NCBI GenBank assembly: GCA_002937895.1
Contig: PTKV01000002.1
Span: 1 to 64,000, forward strand
From: Alphaproteobacteria bacterium MarineAlpha5_Bin9
Lineage (GTDB): Bacteria; Pseudomonadota; Alphaproteobacteria; HIMB59; GCA-002718135
Reading direction: 5' to 3'
Length of the DNA: 64,000 bases
The notes under the pieces were generated by a model. That model saw nothing but the letters and a program-made list of their open reading frames with translations. It searched no databases and had not been told where the DNA came from. A program made the position numbers and the translations under genes. This document shows, piece after piece, positions 19,892-28,329 of this stretch (positions are counted from its first letter, which is position 1; the number at the start of each line of letters is the position of its first letter).

Positions 19892-20889
19892 TTATAATCC
19901 TCCTTTAAGTTTCGCTTCTTTAAATGAAAAACAATCTTATTAAATTTATTAAAAGTATAACTCTTGATTTCAATTAGTGGATTTAAATATAAGTTTAATA
20001 AAGAATGAGTTTCTTGTTTTTGATTTTTCTCTAAACCTAATTTAAGTGTATCAAATTCTACAGAATGATGAAGTGATCCAAATAACCAATCCCAAATAGC
20101 TAAGGCTGCTCCAAAATTCTTATCATGATGTTCTCTAGCTATAGAATGATGTAACTGGTGTTGTCCTGGAGATATGAAGATATATTCAACCCAATTCCAG
20201 TATCTGATTCCAATATGAGAATGTCTTAAATTAGATCCTAAAATATTAAAAATAAAAACAAAAACATTAACCCCAAGAATAGTAAATAAATTAACTGAGT
20301 CGGCAAAAAGAAATACAAACAAGGAAATGCTTATTGCTTGAGTAACTGAACTTCTTAAAGAAAAAATTATGCCCTCTAAAGGATGAGTCCTAAAAACTGT
20401 CATAGGTGTTAAAACTGTTGCTGAGTGATGAACTTTATGAAGTGACCAAAGTATTGGTAATTTATGCATAAATCGATGTATTATATATTTACTAAAATCA
20501 TCAATTGTAAATTGAAAAATAGTAAATGCCAAAACAACATAAGTTTTAGATACACTTGTGAACATGCCTACACTTATCCAATCAATTGAATGGAAATAAA
20601 AATATAAAGCTGTTGCTATTGTAAGCTGAGTAATCAATAATGGTGAAATTATCATCATTATTAATTGATTTAACAAAAAAACTTTATAATCGGATTTTGC
20701 TGATTTAGAAAAGAAAATTTTATAGTCAAATATTTTCTTTAAGGTTTCATTAAATGAAAGTTTTTTTTTAACCATAAACCAAAGAAAGGCTATAAAAATA
20801 GAAATTAATATATAAAAAATATAAATCCTTTTTTTTGGATCTATAAATTGATTGGTTATCAAAGATATATAATCAGATAAAATATCCAT
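19888..20889 (-). CDS. Fatty acid hydroxylase/sterol desaturase family membrane protein
   Basis: A 333-residue membrane protein with four or more helices and the histidine clusters of the di-iron hydroxylase superfamily: HRFMHKL, HKVHHS, HPLEG and HQLHHS. These bind two irons and insert a hydroxyl into a lipid. The substrate could be a fatty acid, a hopanoid or a carotenoid-like lipid. It overlaps fbpA by 4 bases and lies upstream of it in the same operon, so an iron-dependent enzyme is transcribed together with iron uptake. Confidence 0.85.
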   Translation of the reverse strand: MDILSDYISLITNQFIDPKKRIYIFYILISIFIAFLWFMVKKKLSFNETLKKIFDYKIFFSKSAKSDYKVFLLNQLIMMIISPLLITQLTIATALYFYFHSIDWISVGMFTSVSKTYVVLAFTIFQFTIDDFSKYIIHRFMHKLPILWSLHKVHHSATVLTPMTVFRTHPLEGIIFSLRSSVTQAISISLFVFLFADSVNLFTILGVNVFVFIFNILGSNLRHSHIGIRYWNWVEYIFISPGQHQLHHSIAREHHDKNFGAALAIWDWLFGSLHHSVEFDTLKLGLEKNQKQETHSLLNLYLNPLIEIKSYTFNKFNKIVFHLKKRNLKEDYK

Positions 20890-20902
20890 AGTAGATAATA
20901 TT

Positions 20903-20931
20903 TAGTGTGGCTATTTATTAAAGCCACACTA
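20903..20931 (-). terminator. Strong hairpin between DUF4856 and the hydroxylase gene
   Basis: The 10-base arm TAGTGTGGCT and its exact complement AGCCACACTA enclose a 9-base AT loop. It lies 11 bases after the DUF4856 stop on the minus strand and ends 14 bases before the hydroxylase start. There is no long U-run, so it may be a weak terminator or an mRNA-stabilising stem that lowers expression of the downstream fbp genes relative to DUF4856. Confidence 0.6.
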
Positions 20932-20941
20932 TTATAACATA

Positions 20942-22318
20942 TTAATCGTTTTCTGCAGAGTCAGAACTTCCCATTGAGTCAGCTAGAGCTGACATTTCAG
21001 CAAGCTGGTCATTTGACTTCGCTGTTACTCCAAATTCATCAACCATTAATTTTTGAATTTTAAGCATATGAAGTTTAAATTCTCCCCAGTCTTGTGCTTG
21101 ATCTTTAATAAAGTTACCATCTGAATCAACCCCAACAACTTGAGAAGCATTCAGTAAAACAGGTCCAAAACCCATCATTCTATTCATCTTAACAGCTGTT
21201 TCACCAAGATTTTTTGGTCCACATTGAAGCGCTAAAGCAAAACCTTTAAGCTCACCCCAATGCTTAGCATATTTTCTAAATGCATCAGTTGTATCGCCAT
21301 TTGCTTCAAGAATTGTTTCGAGAGCAATGATATCTTTATAAGTTGATCCAGCATATTTAAAGACTGATTCAGCTATTACCTTTTCCCAATTTTCAGCAAT
21401 TATATCCCTTTGGACTAGAAGCTTAGTTCTTTGATCGAAGTTAAGATTTTTTCCTGCAGCATCTACAATTACTTGCCTTCCATCTATGAATGCTTGATTA
21501 ATAGTTGCAAGATAATTAGTTTTTCCACCTTTATCGTAACTAGAAGCATAATATGCATGTGCAAAAGTATATTCGGAATAAAGATCTACAACACCATCTC
21601 CATTGAAGTCAGCTGATGCCATATCTTTCTTTTTAGCTAAATTATAATTTTGTTCTGCACTTAAAGTCAAAGCATGAGCCGCAGATCCCCAATAGCCAAA
21701 AGCCTCATCCCAACTGTGTTCTTTTCCAGTATAATAAGCTCCGTCCTTATAGGGTTTGTTGTTTGGCTTTTGTCCAATTTCCATTTTCTTTCCAAGATAA
21801 TTATTTATTGCTTGATTATAAAAAACAGCGCCCATGGCAAATTTAGAAATTAATTGAGTATAATCAAAGCCAGTATTAGGATCAAAGCCGCCCTCTACTT
21901 CTCCTGCTTTAGTAATCATATGTTCTAATACTTCTGCACCTGTAAGATTGCCCCATCCAGCAATAGATCCTTTGAAAATTTTGCCAGAAAGATTACCACT
22001 TCCAATTTCTGAAACCATAGTTTGTTTAATTAAAAAATCATCTTTGGATTTAGGTGCAACAATTTCTAACCCATCTTCTCCGTTATAATAAGCCATCATT
22101 TTGCTTACATCACCAGTTTTAACAAGAGCCTTTAAACTGTCATGCAAAACATGTCTTGCCATTTGCCCTGTATATTTTACAGAATTTGTTTTATCACCAG
22201 AATAGCCTAATAAAGTTATTGGATAAGGTCCATAAACATCATGCCCATCTGCAAGAGTTACTTTACCATAACTAAATGCCAACATTGCCATCATGGTAAC
22301 ATATAATAGTTTTTTCAT
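20942..22318 (-). CDS. Secreted DUF4856 protein
   Basis: A 458-residue protein with a signal peptide of about 23 residues. It has the arrangement I associate with DUF4856: SVKYTGQMARHVLHDSLKAL near the start and YTGKEHSWDEAFGYWGSAAH at about residues 197-216. The stretch DFNGDGVVDLYSEY at about 237-250 looks like an EF-hand or dockerin-type calcium loop. The ribosome-binding site AAAGGA is good. The function is not known. An Irr-like box about 120 bases upstream and the Fbp genes downstream suggest an iron-related envelope role; this is inference. Imelysin-like iron proteins are a distant alternative but their GxHxxE motif is not evident. Confidence 0.75.
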   Translation of the reverse strand: MKKLLYVTMMAMLAFSYGKVTLADGHDVYGPYPITLLGYSGDKTNSVKYTGQMARHVLHDSLKALVKTGDVSKMMAYYNGEDGLEIVAPKSKDDFLIKQTMVSEIGSGNLSGKIFKGSIAGWGNLTGAEVLEHMITKAGEVEGGFDPNTGFDYTQLISKFAMGAVFYNQAINNYLGKKMEIGQKPNNKPYKDGAYYTGKEHSWDEAFGYWGSAAHALTLSAEQNYNLAKKKDMASADFNGDGVVDLYSEYTFAHAYYASSYDKGGKTNYLATINQAFIDGRQVIVDAAGKNLNFDQRTKLLVQRDIIAENWEKVIAESVFKYAGSTYKDIIALETILEANGDTTDAFRKYAKHWGELKGFALALQCGPKNLGETAVKMNRMMGFGPVLLNASQVVGVDSDGNFIKDQAQDWGEFKLHMLKIQKLMVDEFGVTAKSNDQLAEMSALADSMGSSDSAEND

Positions 22319-22368
22319 AATTTTCCTTTTTTGAATTAAGTTTAATAAAATTTAAAAATTTTAATTCG

Positions 22369-22374
22369 ATTATA
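22369..22374 (-). promoter_or_regulatory. Candidate -10 element of the DUF4856 gene
   Basis: On the minus strand a perfect TATAAT lies about 50 bases before the DUF4856 start. No good -35 sequence is found at 16-18 bases, which would suit an activator-dependent promoter. Confidence 0.45.
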
Positions 22375-22439
22375 GAGTCTAATAATGTAAATTAAACTTT
22401 TTAAAAAAGAATGATATTTTGTGGCTAAAAATAAAGTTT

Positions 22440-22456
22440 TTTAGAATTATTCTAAT
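22440..22456. promoter_or_regulatory. Candidate Irr box (ICE motif)
   Basis: TTTAGAATTATTCTAAT is a near-perfect palindrome with 7-base arms. It matches 16 of 17 positions of the alphaproteobacterial Irr/ICE consensus TTTAGAA-N3-TTCTAAA as I recall it. It lies just after the hemJ stop and upstream of the DUF4856 -10 box at 22369-22374, a position that would suit regulation of that gene in response to heme or iron. Irr itself is not encoded in this window. Confidence 0.6.
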
Positions 22457-22462
22457 TTAATA

Positions 22463-22879
22463 TTAAAACTTAAAAACTACTAATGTGATTACAATAATTA
22501 GAATAATTGTTGGAACTTCATTAACAAATCTATAAAATTTATCTGAGTGTAAATTCCTATTATCTGTAAAACCAGCAAGCCATCTTCCACAAACAAAATG
22601 AAATAATGTAAGTGCAAAAACCAATAATATTTTTAATATCAGCCAAACTTCAATACCTATATAGTAAGTCAAAAAAAGACCGGTAATCCAAGAAATATAC
22701 AAGGCCGGAGTACAAATATACCAGTAAAGTCTTCTTTCCATTACTTTAAATGTATTGGAAGTTTCATCTGCAATTTTTGAATTTGCATGATAAACAAATA
22801 GTCTTGGTAAATACAATAATCCTGCCATCCAAGAGATAACACTTACAATATGAATGACTTTTATAATATTAAATATCAT
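22463..22879 (-). CDS. hemJ: Protoporphyrinogen IX oxidase, HemJ type
   Basis: A 138-residue four-helix membrane protein of the HemJ family. The conserved N-terminal histidine in KVIHIVSVISWMAGLLYLPRLFVYH, the YICTPALYISWITG segment and the FNEVPTI-type ending (FVNEVPTIILI) identify it. It oxidises protoporphyrinogen IX to protoporphyrin IX. It is the last gene of the heme operon, 3 bases after hemF. Expression is probably with the whole operon. Confidence 0.9.
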   Translation of the reverse strand: MIFNIIKVIHIVSVISWMAGLLYLPRLFVYHANSKIADETSNTFKVMERRLYWYICTPALYISWITGLFLTYYIGIEVWLILKILLVFALTLFHFVCGRWLAGFTDNRNLHSDKFYRFVNEVPTIILIIVITLVVFKF

Positions 22880-22882
22880 ATT

Positions 22883-23689
22883 TTAATCCCAACTTGCATG
22901 AGGAGGCATCGACATTAAAATCGCATCAATATTTCCTCCTGTTTCTAAACCAAAACGTGTTCCTCTATCATGCAATAAATTAAATTCTGCATAACGACTT
23001 CTTTTTTTTAATTGAATTTCCTTTTCCTTGCTATTCCATTCCTTATCTTTGTATTTCTTTATTATATTGATTGCATAATTTTTAAAAAATAATCCAACAT
23101 CTTTAATAAAATTAAAATCTTTATCCCAATCATTATTATTTAGATTGTCAAAAAAAATACCTCCGATACCCCTTGGTTCATTTCGATGTGGTAAGAAAAA
23201 ATATTCATCACACCATTTTTTATATTTAGGATAATATTTATCATTATGTTGATCGCACATTTTTTTTAATTCAATGTGATAATCATTTTTATCAATAAAA
23301 GGCAAGCAAGGAGTTATGTCCATACCGCCTCCAAACCAAACTTTTTCTGTTTCTAAATAACGTGTATTAAAATGCATCGATGGTATATGTGGGGAACAAG
23401 GATGAAGCACTACGCTTATTCCTGTTGCTTTGTAAGAATCATCATTATCCGTGCCTGGCATTCGTTTAGAAAAATCTTTACTAAATCGACCAGCAACATT
23501 CGAGATATTCACTCCTCCTTTTTCTAAAACGGAACCTTTGATTTTACTCATCTTGCCTCCACCCTCTTGGCTATGTTCCCATTTTGTTATAACAAATTTT
23601 GATGTTTCAATTTTCTCAATATCACTGATTAAATTATTTCTTAATTCCTTAAACCATTCTTCAGCTTTGATAATATGTGAATTTGACAT
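22883..23689 (-). CDS. hemF: Oxygen-dependent coproporphyrinogen III oxidase
   Basis: Oxidatively decarboxylates coproporphyrinogen III. The chosen ATG at 23689 overlaps the hemH stop by one base; an ATG 12 bases upstream is also possible. Motifs include WEHSQEGGGKMSKI, HPCSPHIPSMHFNTRYLE, VWFGGGMDITPCLPF and RYAEFNLLHDRGTRFGLETGG. The protein, 268 residues, ends shortly after the SMPPHASWD segment, the short form common in alphaproteobacteria rather than the longer E. coli one. It needs oxygen, in agreement with an aerobic marine life. Confidence 0.93.
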   Translation of the reverse strand: MSNSHIIKAEEWFKELRNNLISDIEKIETSKFVITKWEHSQEGGGKMSKIKGSVLEKGGVNISNVAGRFSKDFSKRMPGTDNDDSYKATGISVVLHPCSPHIPSMHFNTRYLETEKVWFGGGMDITPCLPFIDKNDYHIELKKMCDQHNDKYYPKYKKWCDEYFFLPHRNEPRGIGGIFFDNLNNNDWDKDFNFIKDVGLFFKNYAINIIKKYKDKEWNSKEKEIQLKKRSRYAEFNLLHDRGTRFGLETGGNIDAILMSMPPHASWD

Positions 23690-24714
23690 TAAACTTTCCA
23701 CCCCTTCGTATGTTTACTTATCAAAAGGCTTATCATTTCGATGTGTTCGGGATTATCATTTAGGCAAGGAATATAATAATAAGACTCTCCTCCTGCTTTC
23801 ATAAAATATTCTTTATTTTCTTCTTGAAGTTCCTCTAGTGTCTCTAAGCAATCAGCACTAAATCCTGGAGATAGTATATGAATATTTTTTATTCCCTCTT
23901 TGGGTAATTTTTTTAGAGTTTCATCGGTATATGGTTGAAGCCATTCCTGTGTTCCAAAGCGACTTTGAAAAGTAGTAATAATATCTTCTTCTTTATAATT
24001 AAGATATTCACGAACCAAGCGTGAAGTTTTTAAACAAAAGCAGTGATAGGGATCGCCTTCAAGAAGATATTTTTTTGGTATTCCATGGTAACTAAAAATT
24101 ATTTTCTGCGGTTTTCCTTTGTTTTTTTCAGCTTTTTTAATTGAATCTCCAATTGCTTTTATAAAAAGATTTTCCTCAAAATATTGATTGATAAATCGTA
24201 ATTCTGGAATCCATCTCCATTTCTGCAAAATGGATGAAACAGCATCAAATGTACTACCTGTTGTGGCAGCACAATATTGCGGATAAAGTGGCAAAACCAA
24301 TAAGCGCCTTACTTGTTGTTTATGTAATTTATCTAAAGCGCTATGAATGGATGGATTACCATATCGCATTGCTAAAGAAAATACTGTATTTGGGAATTCT
24401 TTTTTTAATCTTTCTTCAACTAATCTTACTTGTTTTTTTGATATATGAAGTAGTGGAGATCCCTCATCAGTCCATATCTTTTTATAACTTGCTGCAGAGC
24501 GTCGTGGGCGTATTTGTAATATAACTAAATTTAAAATAATTTGCCAAATAAGTTTTGGGATCTCTATTACTCTTTGATCAGAAAGAAATTCTTTTAAATA
24601 AGGTTTTAAAGCTTTACTTGTTGGTGCATCAGGCGTTCCTAGATTTGTAATTAAAACACCAGTTTTTTCATGACTGCCATGTTGATAGTTTTTTTCACCA
24701 ACATATTTAACCAT
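23689..24714 (-). CDS. hemH: Ferrochelatase
   Basis: A 341-residue soluble ferrochelatase that inserts Fe2+ into protoporphyrin IX. It starts with GVLITNLGTPDAPTSKALKPYL, the typical N-terminal motif; the metal-binding histidine is in IIFSYHGIPKKYL and the glutamate in SADCLETLEELQEE. YPQYCAATTGSTFDAV and TFQSRFGTQEWLQPYTDE are further conserved stretches. It follows hemE by 5 bases and overlaps hemF by one base. Confidence 0.94.
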   Translation of the reverse strand: MVKYVGEKNYQHGSHEKTGVLITNLGTPDAPTSKALKPYLKEFLSDQRVIEIPKLIWQIILNLVILQIRPRRSAASYKKIWTDEGSPLLHISKKQVRLVEERLKKEFPNTVFSLAMRYGNPSIHSALDKLHKQQVRRLLVLPLYPQYCAATTGSTFDAVSSILQKWRWIPELRFINQYFEENLFIKAIGDSIKKAEKNKGKPQKIIFSYHGIPKKYLLEGDPYHCFCLKTSRLVREYLNYKEEDIITTFQSRFGTQEWLQPYTDETLKKLPKEGIKNIHILSPGFSADCLETLEELQEENKEYFMKAGGESYYYIPCLNDNPEHIEMISLLISKHTKGWKV

Positions 24715-24719
24715 GACTA

Positions 24720-25727
24720 TTATTTAAAATTTTCTCTTATTGTCTTAATAAATAAATGAACATTTTCCTCAGGAGTGTCCTTTTTAATACCGTGACCCAA
24801 TCCGCATATCCACCCAGATCTTTCATTTATATCTAATTTTAACAAATTATCACAATATCTAGATAATTCTTCTTTGAGATCATGTTTATTTAAAAGCATC
24901 TTTGTTTCATCAAAATTTCCTTGGATAAATCCTTTGCTTTTTGATTTTAAAAATTGCTTTAAATCATTTGCACTATCACAACCAATTCCAGCAAAATTTA
25001 GTTTTAATAGAGAATTACAATAATTATTTTCTAAACCTTTTGCATAATAACCAACATTATTTTTAAAATTTTCACTTATTTTTTTCAAAATATCTAAATA
25101 TATATTTTTAAATTCCATGGTATCAATATCTTTTAATCCACTATCAAAAATCATAACTAACTCAGCGCCTGAGTCTAATTGCAATTGAATATTTTTGATT
25201 AATAATGGAACCAAAGTATTATTTAGAAAGTCTATTTCAAAAGAATCTTTTTTTAATATAGCTTTATTTGCCTTGCCTATAGCGAATTTTAAAAGCGTAT
25301 AAGGGCCACCTACAAAGCCTATTAAACTTTTGTTATTTGTTAATTTATTTTTCGTAAATCTAATAGCTTCCTTTTGAAATTGAAGATGTTCAATTGCTCT
25401 GTCAATATTTTGAAATTGACTCAAATTTTCTTTAACTAATTGTTGGGAAAATATAGGGCCAGGGTCAAATTTTAATGACATACCCAATCCTTCTAAAACA
25501 AATAGAATATCACTAAAAAGAATAGCAATATCAAAATCAAATTCATTAATTGGACCACATGCAATTTCTGATGATAATTCTGGATTTTTGCAAAGTTCTT
25601 CAAATGAATATTTTTTCTTAAATTCTTTGTAATGACTATGATACCTTCCTGCTTGACGCATAAACCATATAGGTGGAGTAGATTGAGGTATATTGTTTAT
25701 TGAATTTATAAAAAGCTTATTTGACAC
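24720..25727 (-). CDS. hemE: Uroporphyrinogen decarboxylase
   Basis: A 335-residue enzyme that decarboxylates uroporphyrinogen III to coproporphyrinogen III. The signature IWFMRQAGRYHSHYKEFK near the start, the catalytic aspartate in ILFSDILFVLEGLGM, GFVGGPYTLLKFAIG and the C-terminal GHGIKKDTPEENVHLF identify it. It overlaps hemB by 11 bases and is followed by hemH 5 bases on. Some decarboxylases of the family act on other substrates, but the operon context settles it. Confidence 0.94.
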   Translation of the reverse strand: MSNKLFINSINNIPQSTPPIWFMRQAGRYHSHYKEFKKKYSFEELCKNPELSSEIACGPINEFDFDIAILFSDILFVLEGLGMSLKFDPGPIFSQQLVKENLSQFQNIDRAIEHLQFQKEAIRFTKNKLTNNKSLIGFVGGPYTLLKFAIGKANKAILKKDSFEIDFLNNTLVPLLIKNIQLQLDSGAELVMIFDSGLKDIDTMEFKNIYLDILKKISENFKNNVGYYAKGLENNYCNSLLKLNFAGIGCDSANDLKQFLKSKSKGFIQGNFDETKMLLNKHDLKEELSRYCDNLLKLDINERSGWICGLGHGIKKDTPEENVHLFIKTIRENFK

Positions 25728-26682
25728 TAAAGCCTAACTCCTTAGATTTTCTAGCTCCATAGGTAATAATAAATTGAGCTCCTGCTCTTTTCATTACATG
25801 CCAACTTTCAAATAATCCTTTATTTAATTCTAACAAATTGTTTTCAGATGCTAAATTAATACCGGCATACTCCCCACTTACTTGATATGCACCAACCATC
25901 AACCCTGTTAAATTATTAATAGGCTGTATCAAATCTAAAGAATATAAGCCTGGCTTAACCATTAACAAATCAGCTCCTTCTTCAGCACATCTTGTTGATG
26001 CCCTAAGGGCATCATTTTTATTTCTATAATCTAGTTGATAATGTTTACGATCTCCAAAAGAAGGAGTGGAATCTGCAGCATCTCTAAATGGTCCATAAAA
26101 ATTACTTGCAAATTTAGAGCTGTAACTCATGATAGGGATTAAATCATAATTATTTTCATCAAGAGCTAATCTTATTTTATTTGTTCTTCCATCCATCATG
26201 TCACTAGGAGCAATTCCATCTATGCCTGCATCTGCATATGTCACTGCAGTTTTAGATAATGAAGAAAGAGATTTTTTGATATCAATGTTTTGACTTTTAT
26301 CAAATACACAACAATGTCCATGAGTGGTCATTGAACAAAGACAAACATCAGCCCATAAAAAAATATCATCTTTAAAAAAATTTTTTACTTGGGATATTGC
26401 TTCTGATTGAAAATTTAAATTAAAATCCAATTCCTTTTTTTCTGATGGAATTAAAAAAAGAAGAAAGTTACGACAATCATTTTTTAAATCATTTTCAATT
26501 TGTTTAAGCGCATCCTGAATATTAAAAACAAAATTATCTCCCAGTCCAGGTATTGATTTTTTATCAGATACTTTTTCAGAAATAAAAATTGGTTGAATTA
26601 ATTGATCAGATAGAAAACTTGTTTCTGCACACATATTGCGCAAAATTACATTTTTTTTTAATCTTAATAATTTATCTGACAT
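25717..26682 (-). CDS. hemB: Delta-aminolevulinic acid dehydratase (porphobilinogen synthase)
   Basis: Condenses two 5-aminolevulinates to porphobilinogen. The Schiff-base lysines are in MSYSSKFASNFYGPFRDAA and LLMVKPGLYSLDLI. The region DVCLCSMTTHGHCCVFD carries several cysteines, so this is a zinc-dependent type. At 321 residues it has the normal length. It overlaps hemC by 11 bases upstream and hemE by 11 bases downstream, a sign of tight translational coupling through the operon. Confidence 0.94.
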   Translation of the reverse strand: MSDKLLRLKKNVILRNMCAETSFLSDQLIQPIFISEKVSDKKSIPGLGDNFVFNIQDALKQIENDLKNDCRNFLLFLIPSEKKELDFNLNFQSEAISQVKNFFKDDIFLWADVCLCSMTTHGHCCVFDKSQNIDIKKSLSSLSKTAVTYADAGIDGIAPSDMMDGRTNKIRLALDENNYDLIPIMSYSSKFASNFYGPFRDAADSTPSFGDRKHYQLDYRNKNDALRASTRCAEEGADLLMVKPGLYSLDLIQPINNLTGLMVGAYQVSGEYAGINLASENNLLELNKGLFESWHVMKRAGAQFIITYGARKSKELGFSVK

Positions 26683-28198
26683 TTATTAATTTTCTCCTCC
26701 AATGATCGTATGATAAGTGGACTGATAATTTAGCTGGGTCTTTTATCATTTTTTTCATTTCTTTGAAGGTATTACCTGGTCCACATGCATGAAATGCTTC
26801 TAAAACCTTGGGATCCTTGATAATTGCAAGTTTAAAGGCACTTGAGCTCATCCAATAAAAATATTTTTTATTAGCAAAATTAGGCAAATTTTCTTCTTCT
26901 TCCAATTCATATGTGTGGATGACATTTTTAATTATACTCTCAACCGATTTTGAATGTGTTAATTTAATCCATGGCAATTGACATAGAGAAGATATATTTG
27001 GGTTAAAATCTTCACCCATACTATCAGAACAACCATTAACCCAAATACCTCGTATAGATAAAGCTTTCCAAGTTTTTAATCCACTAGCCCATATTATATT
27101 TGAAGAAGACAAAGATGATTCTTTTGGTAAAGCAGATTTTCGGGAAATCCATATGCAGTAATTGTTAAGAGAGTTAATCTTATGAATAGAATCTTTAATC
27201 AAATTTCTTTTAAAAAACTTATAATTAGAAATAGTTTCTGGGAAAATTTCATTTTCTTTTACAATTAAATTTTCATTTTTTTTAGATTCTAAAATTGACC
27301 AATCATAAAATTTTTTTCCTTGTTCTGATTCTCCTTTTTCAGATTTTACTAAACCAAATAAAGTTGGGAATAAGCTAACTCCAATTTTTTGATGACATCC
27401 GCCTCCATATTTTTTTAACACTTCTCTTTCTTTTTTTACACATATAATAGATAATGGATCAGAAATATTTTTAACTATTGCTTCTGTAATTTTGTCATTT
27501 GATTTTATTTCAATAGCAAGAGCTCCTTGACCTGGGGCTGAAGGGTTGATTGATAATGGAACTATCATCCATAAACACTGGTCAATATAACTTTTTATTT
27601 CTTTTGATAATTCCTGGAATTCTTTAAATGGATTTTTAAGTAGGCGATCAATTGCTGCCTTAGCAACAATCAATGCATCATTGTCACCGTTCAATAATTT
27701 TTTTAATCTAGTGGGTATATTGCCACGGACGTTATTAAAAACTATTTCATTACAGTTATAAGGAAAAAAATTTTGAATAAAATCTTTTAAATTATAAATT
27801 CTTCTTGGAGAAGAAGAGAGGATTTTTATTTTTTTACTTGTTTCTATTTTCTTAAGATTTTTTTTATTTACTAATAAAATATCTCTTTCATCAGCCCTCC
27901 TTATTGAACCAGCAATAGTTGTGCTTGGTTCAATGTCTATAGGTAGATCTTTCCATGAATGAACTATTATATCACACTTATTTTTAATTAAACTTTGCCT
28001 TAGATCATCAGTAAAAACACCTGTTGTTTTCATTTCAGATAAAGGGGACGATTTATCAATATCCCCTTCAGTTGTTTTAGTTAAATATATAATTTTAATA
28101 TCTGGGAATTTTTTATTTATTTCAAGGCCTACTAATTGGGCTTGAATTTGAGCCAAATCACTTTTTCTTGAAAGAATTCTTATTTGTTGTTTTGTCAT
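26672..28198 (-). CDS. hemC: Hydroxymethylbilane synthase fused to a HemD-like domain
   Basis: At 508 residues this is about 200 longer than a normal HemC. The first 340 residues show HMBS motifs: DDLRQSLI, HSWKDLPI (80-87; usually HSLKD or HSMKD), SSSPRRIY with substrate arginines, VRGNIPTRLKKL, and GGGCHQKIG with the dipyrromethane cysteine C268. The last 160 residues contain YWMSSSAFKLA (about 449-458) and HACGPGNTFKEMKK (about 470-483), which resemble the TSSSAV and VGPxT segments of uroporphyrinogen III synthase. Because no separate hemD is found here, the tail probably supplies that step. It opens the heme operon. Confidence 0.82.
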   Translation of the reverse strand: MTKQQIRILSRKSDLAQIQAQLVGLEINKKFPDIKIIYLTKTTEGDIDKSSPLSEMKTTGVFTDDLRQSLIKNKCDIIVHSWKDLPIDIEPSTTIAGSIRRADERDILLVNKKNLKKIETSKKIKILSSSPRRIYNLKDFIQNFFPYNCNEIVFNNVRGNIPTRLKKLLNGDNDALIVAKAAIDRLLKNPFKEFQELSKEIKSYIDQCLWMIVPLSINPSAPGQGALAIEIKSNDKITEAIVKNISDPLSIICVKKEREVLKKYGGGCHQKIGVSLFPTLFGLVKSEKGESEQGKKFYDWSILESKKNENLIVKENEIFPETISNYKFFKRNLIKDSIHKINSLNNYCIWISRKSALPKESSLSSSNIIWASGLKTWKALSIRGIWVNGCSDSMGEDFNPNISSLCQLPWIKLTHSKSVESIIKNVIHTYELEEEENLPNFANKKYFYWMSSSAFKLAIIKDPKVLEAFHACGPGNTFKEMKKMIKDPAKLSVHLSYDHWRRKLINVR

Positions 28199-28329
28199 AA
28201 TTTTATAGCAATCATTAATATATAAATTTTTTATATTTTTTAATAATAAACCTTGAATAAATATTTTATTATAGATTATAAATGTTTTTTTTGCTTTATA
28301 TATATTTTTAGTTTAAAAAATAACAATCT

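Noticed and set aside
20942-22318. Imelysin-like peptidase as name for the exported protein
   Set aside because: The iron context fits, but the GxHxxE motif of imelysins was not found; DUF4856 landmarks fit better.
22883-22960. Possible truncation of HemF at its C-terminus
   Set aside because: The protein ends soon after SMPP, shorter than E. coli HemF, but this short end is usual in alphaproteobacteria, and the active region is complete.
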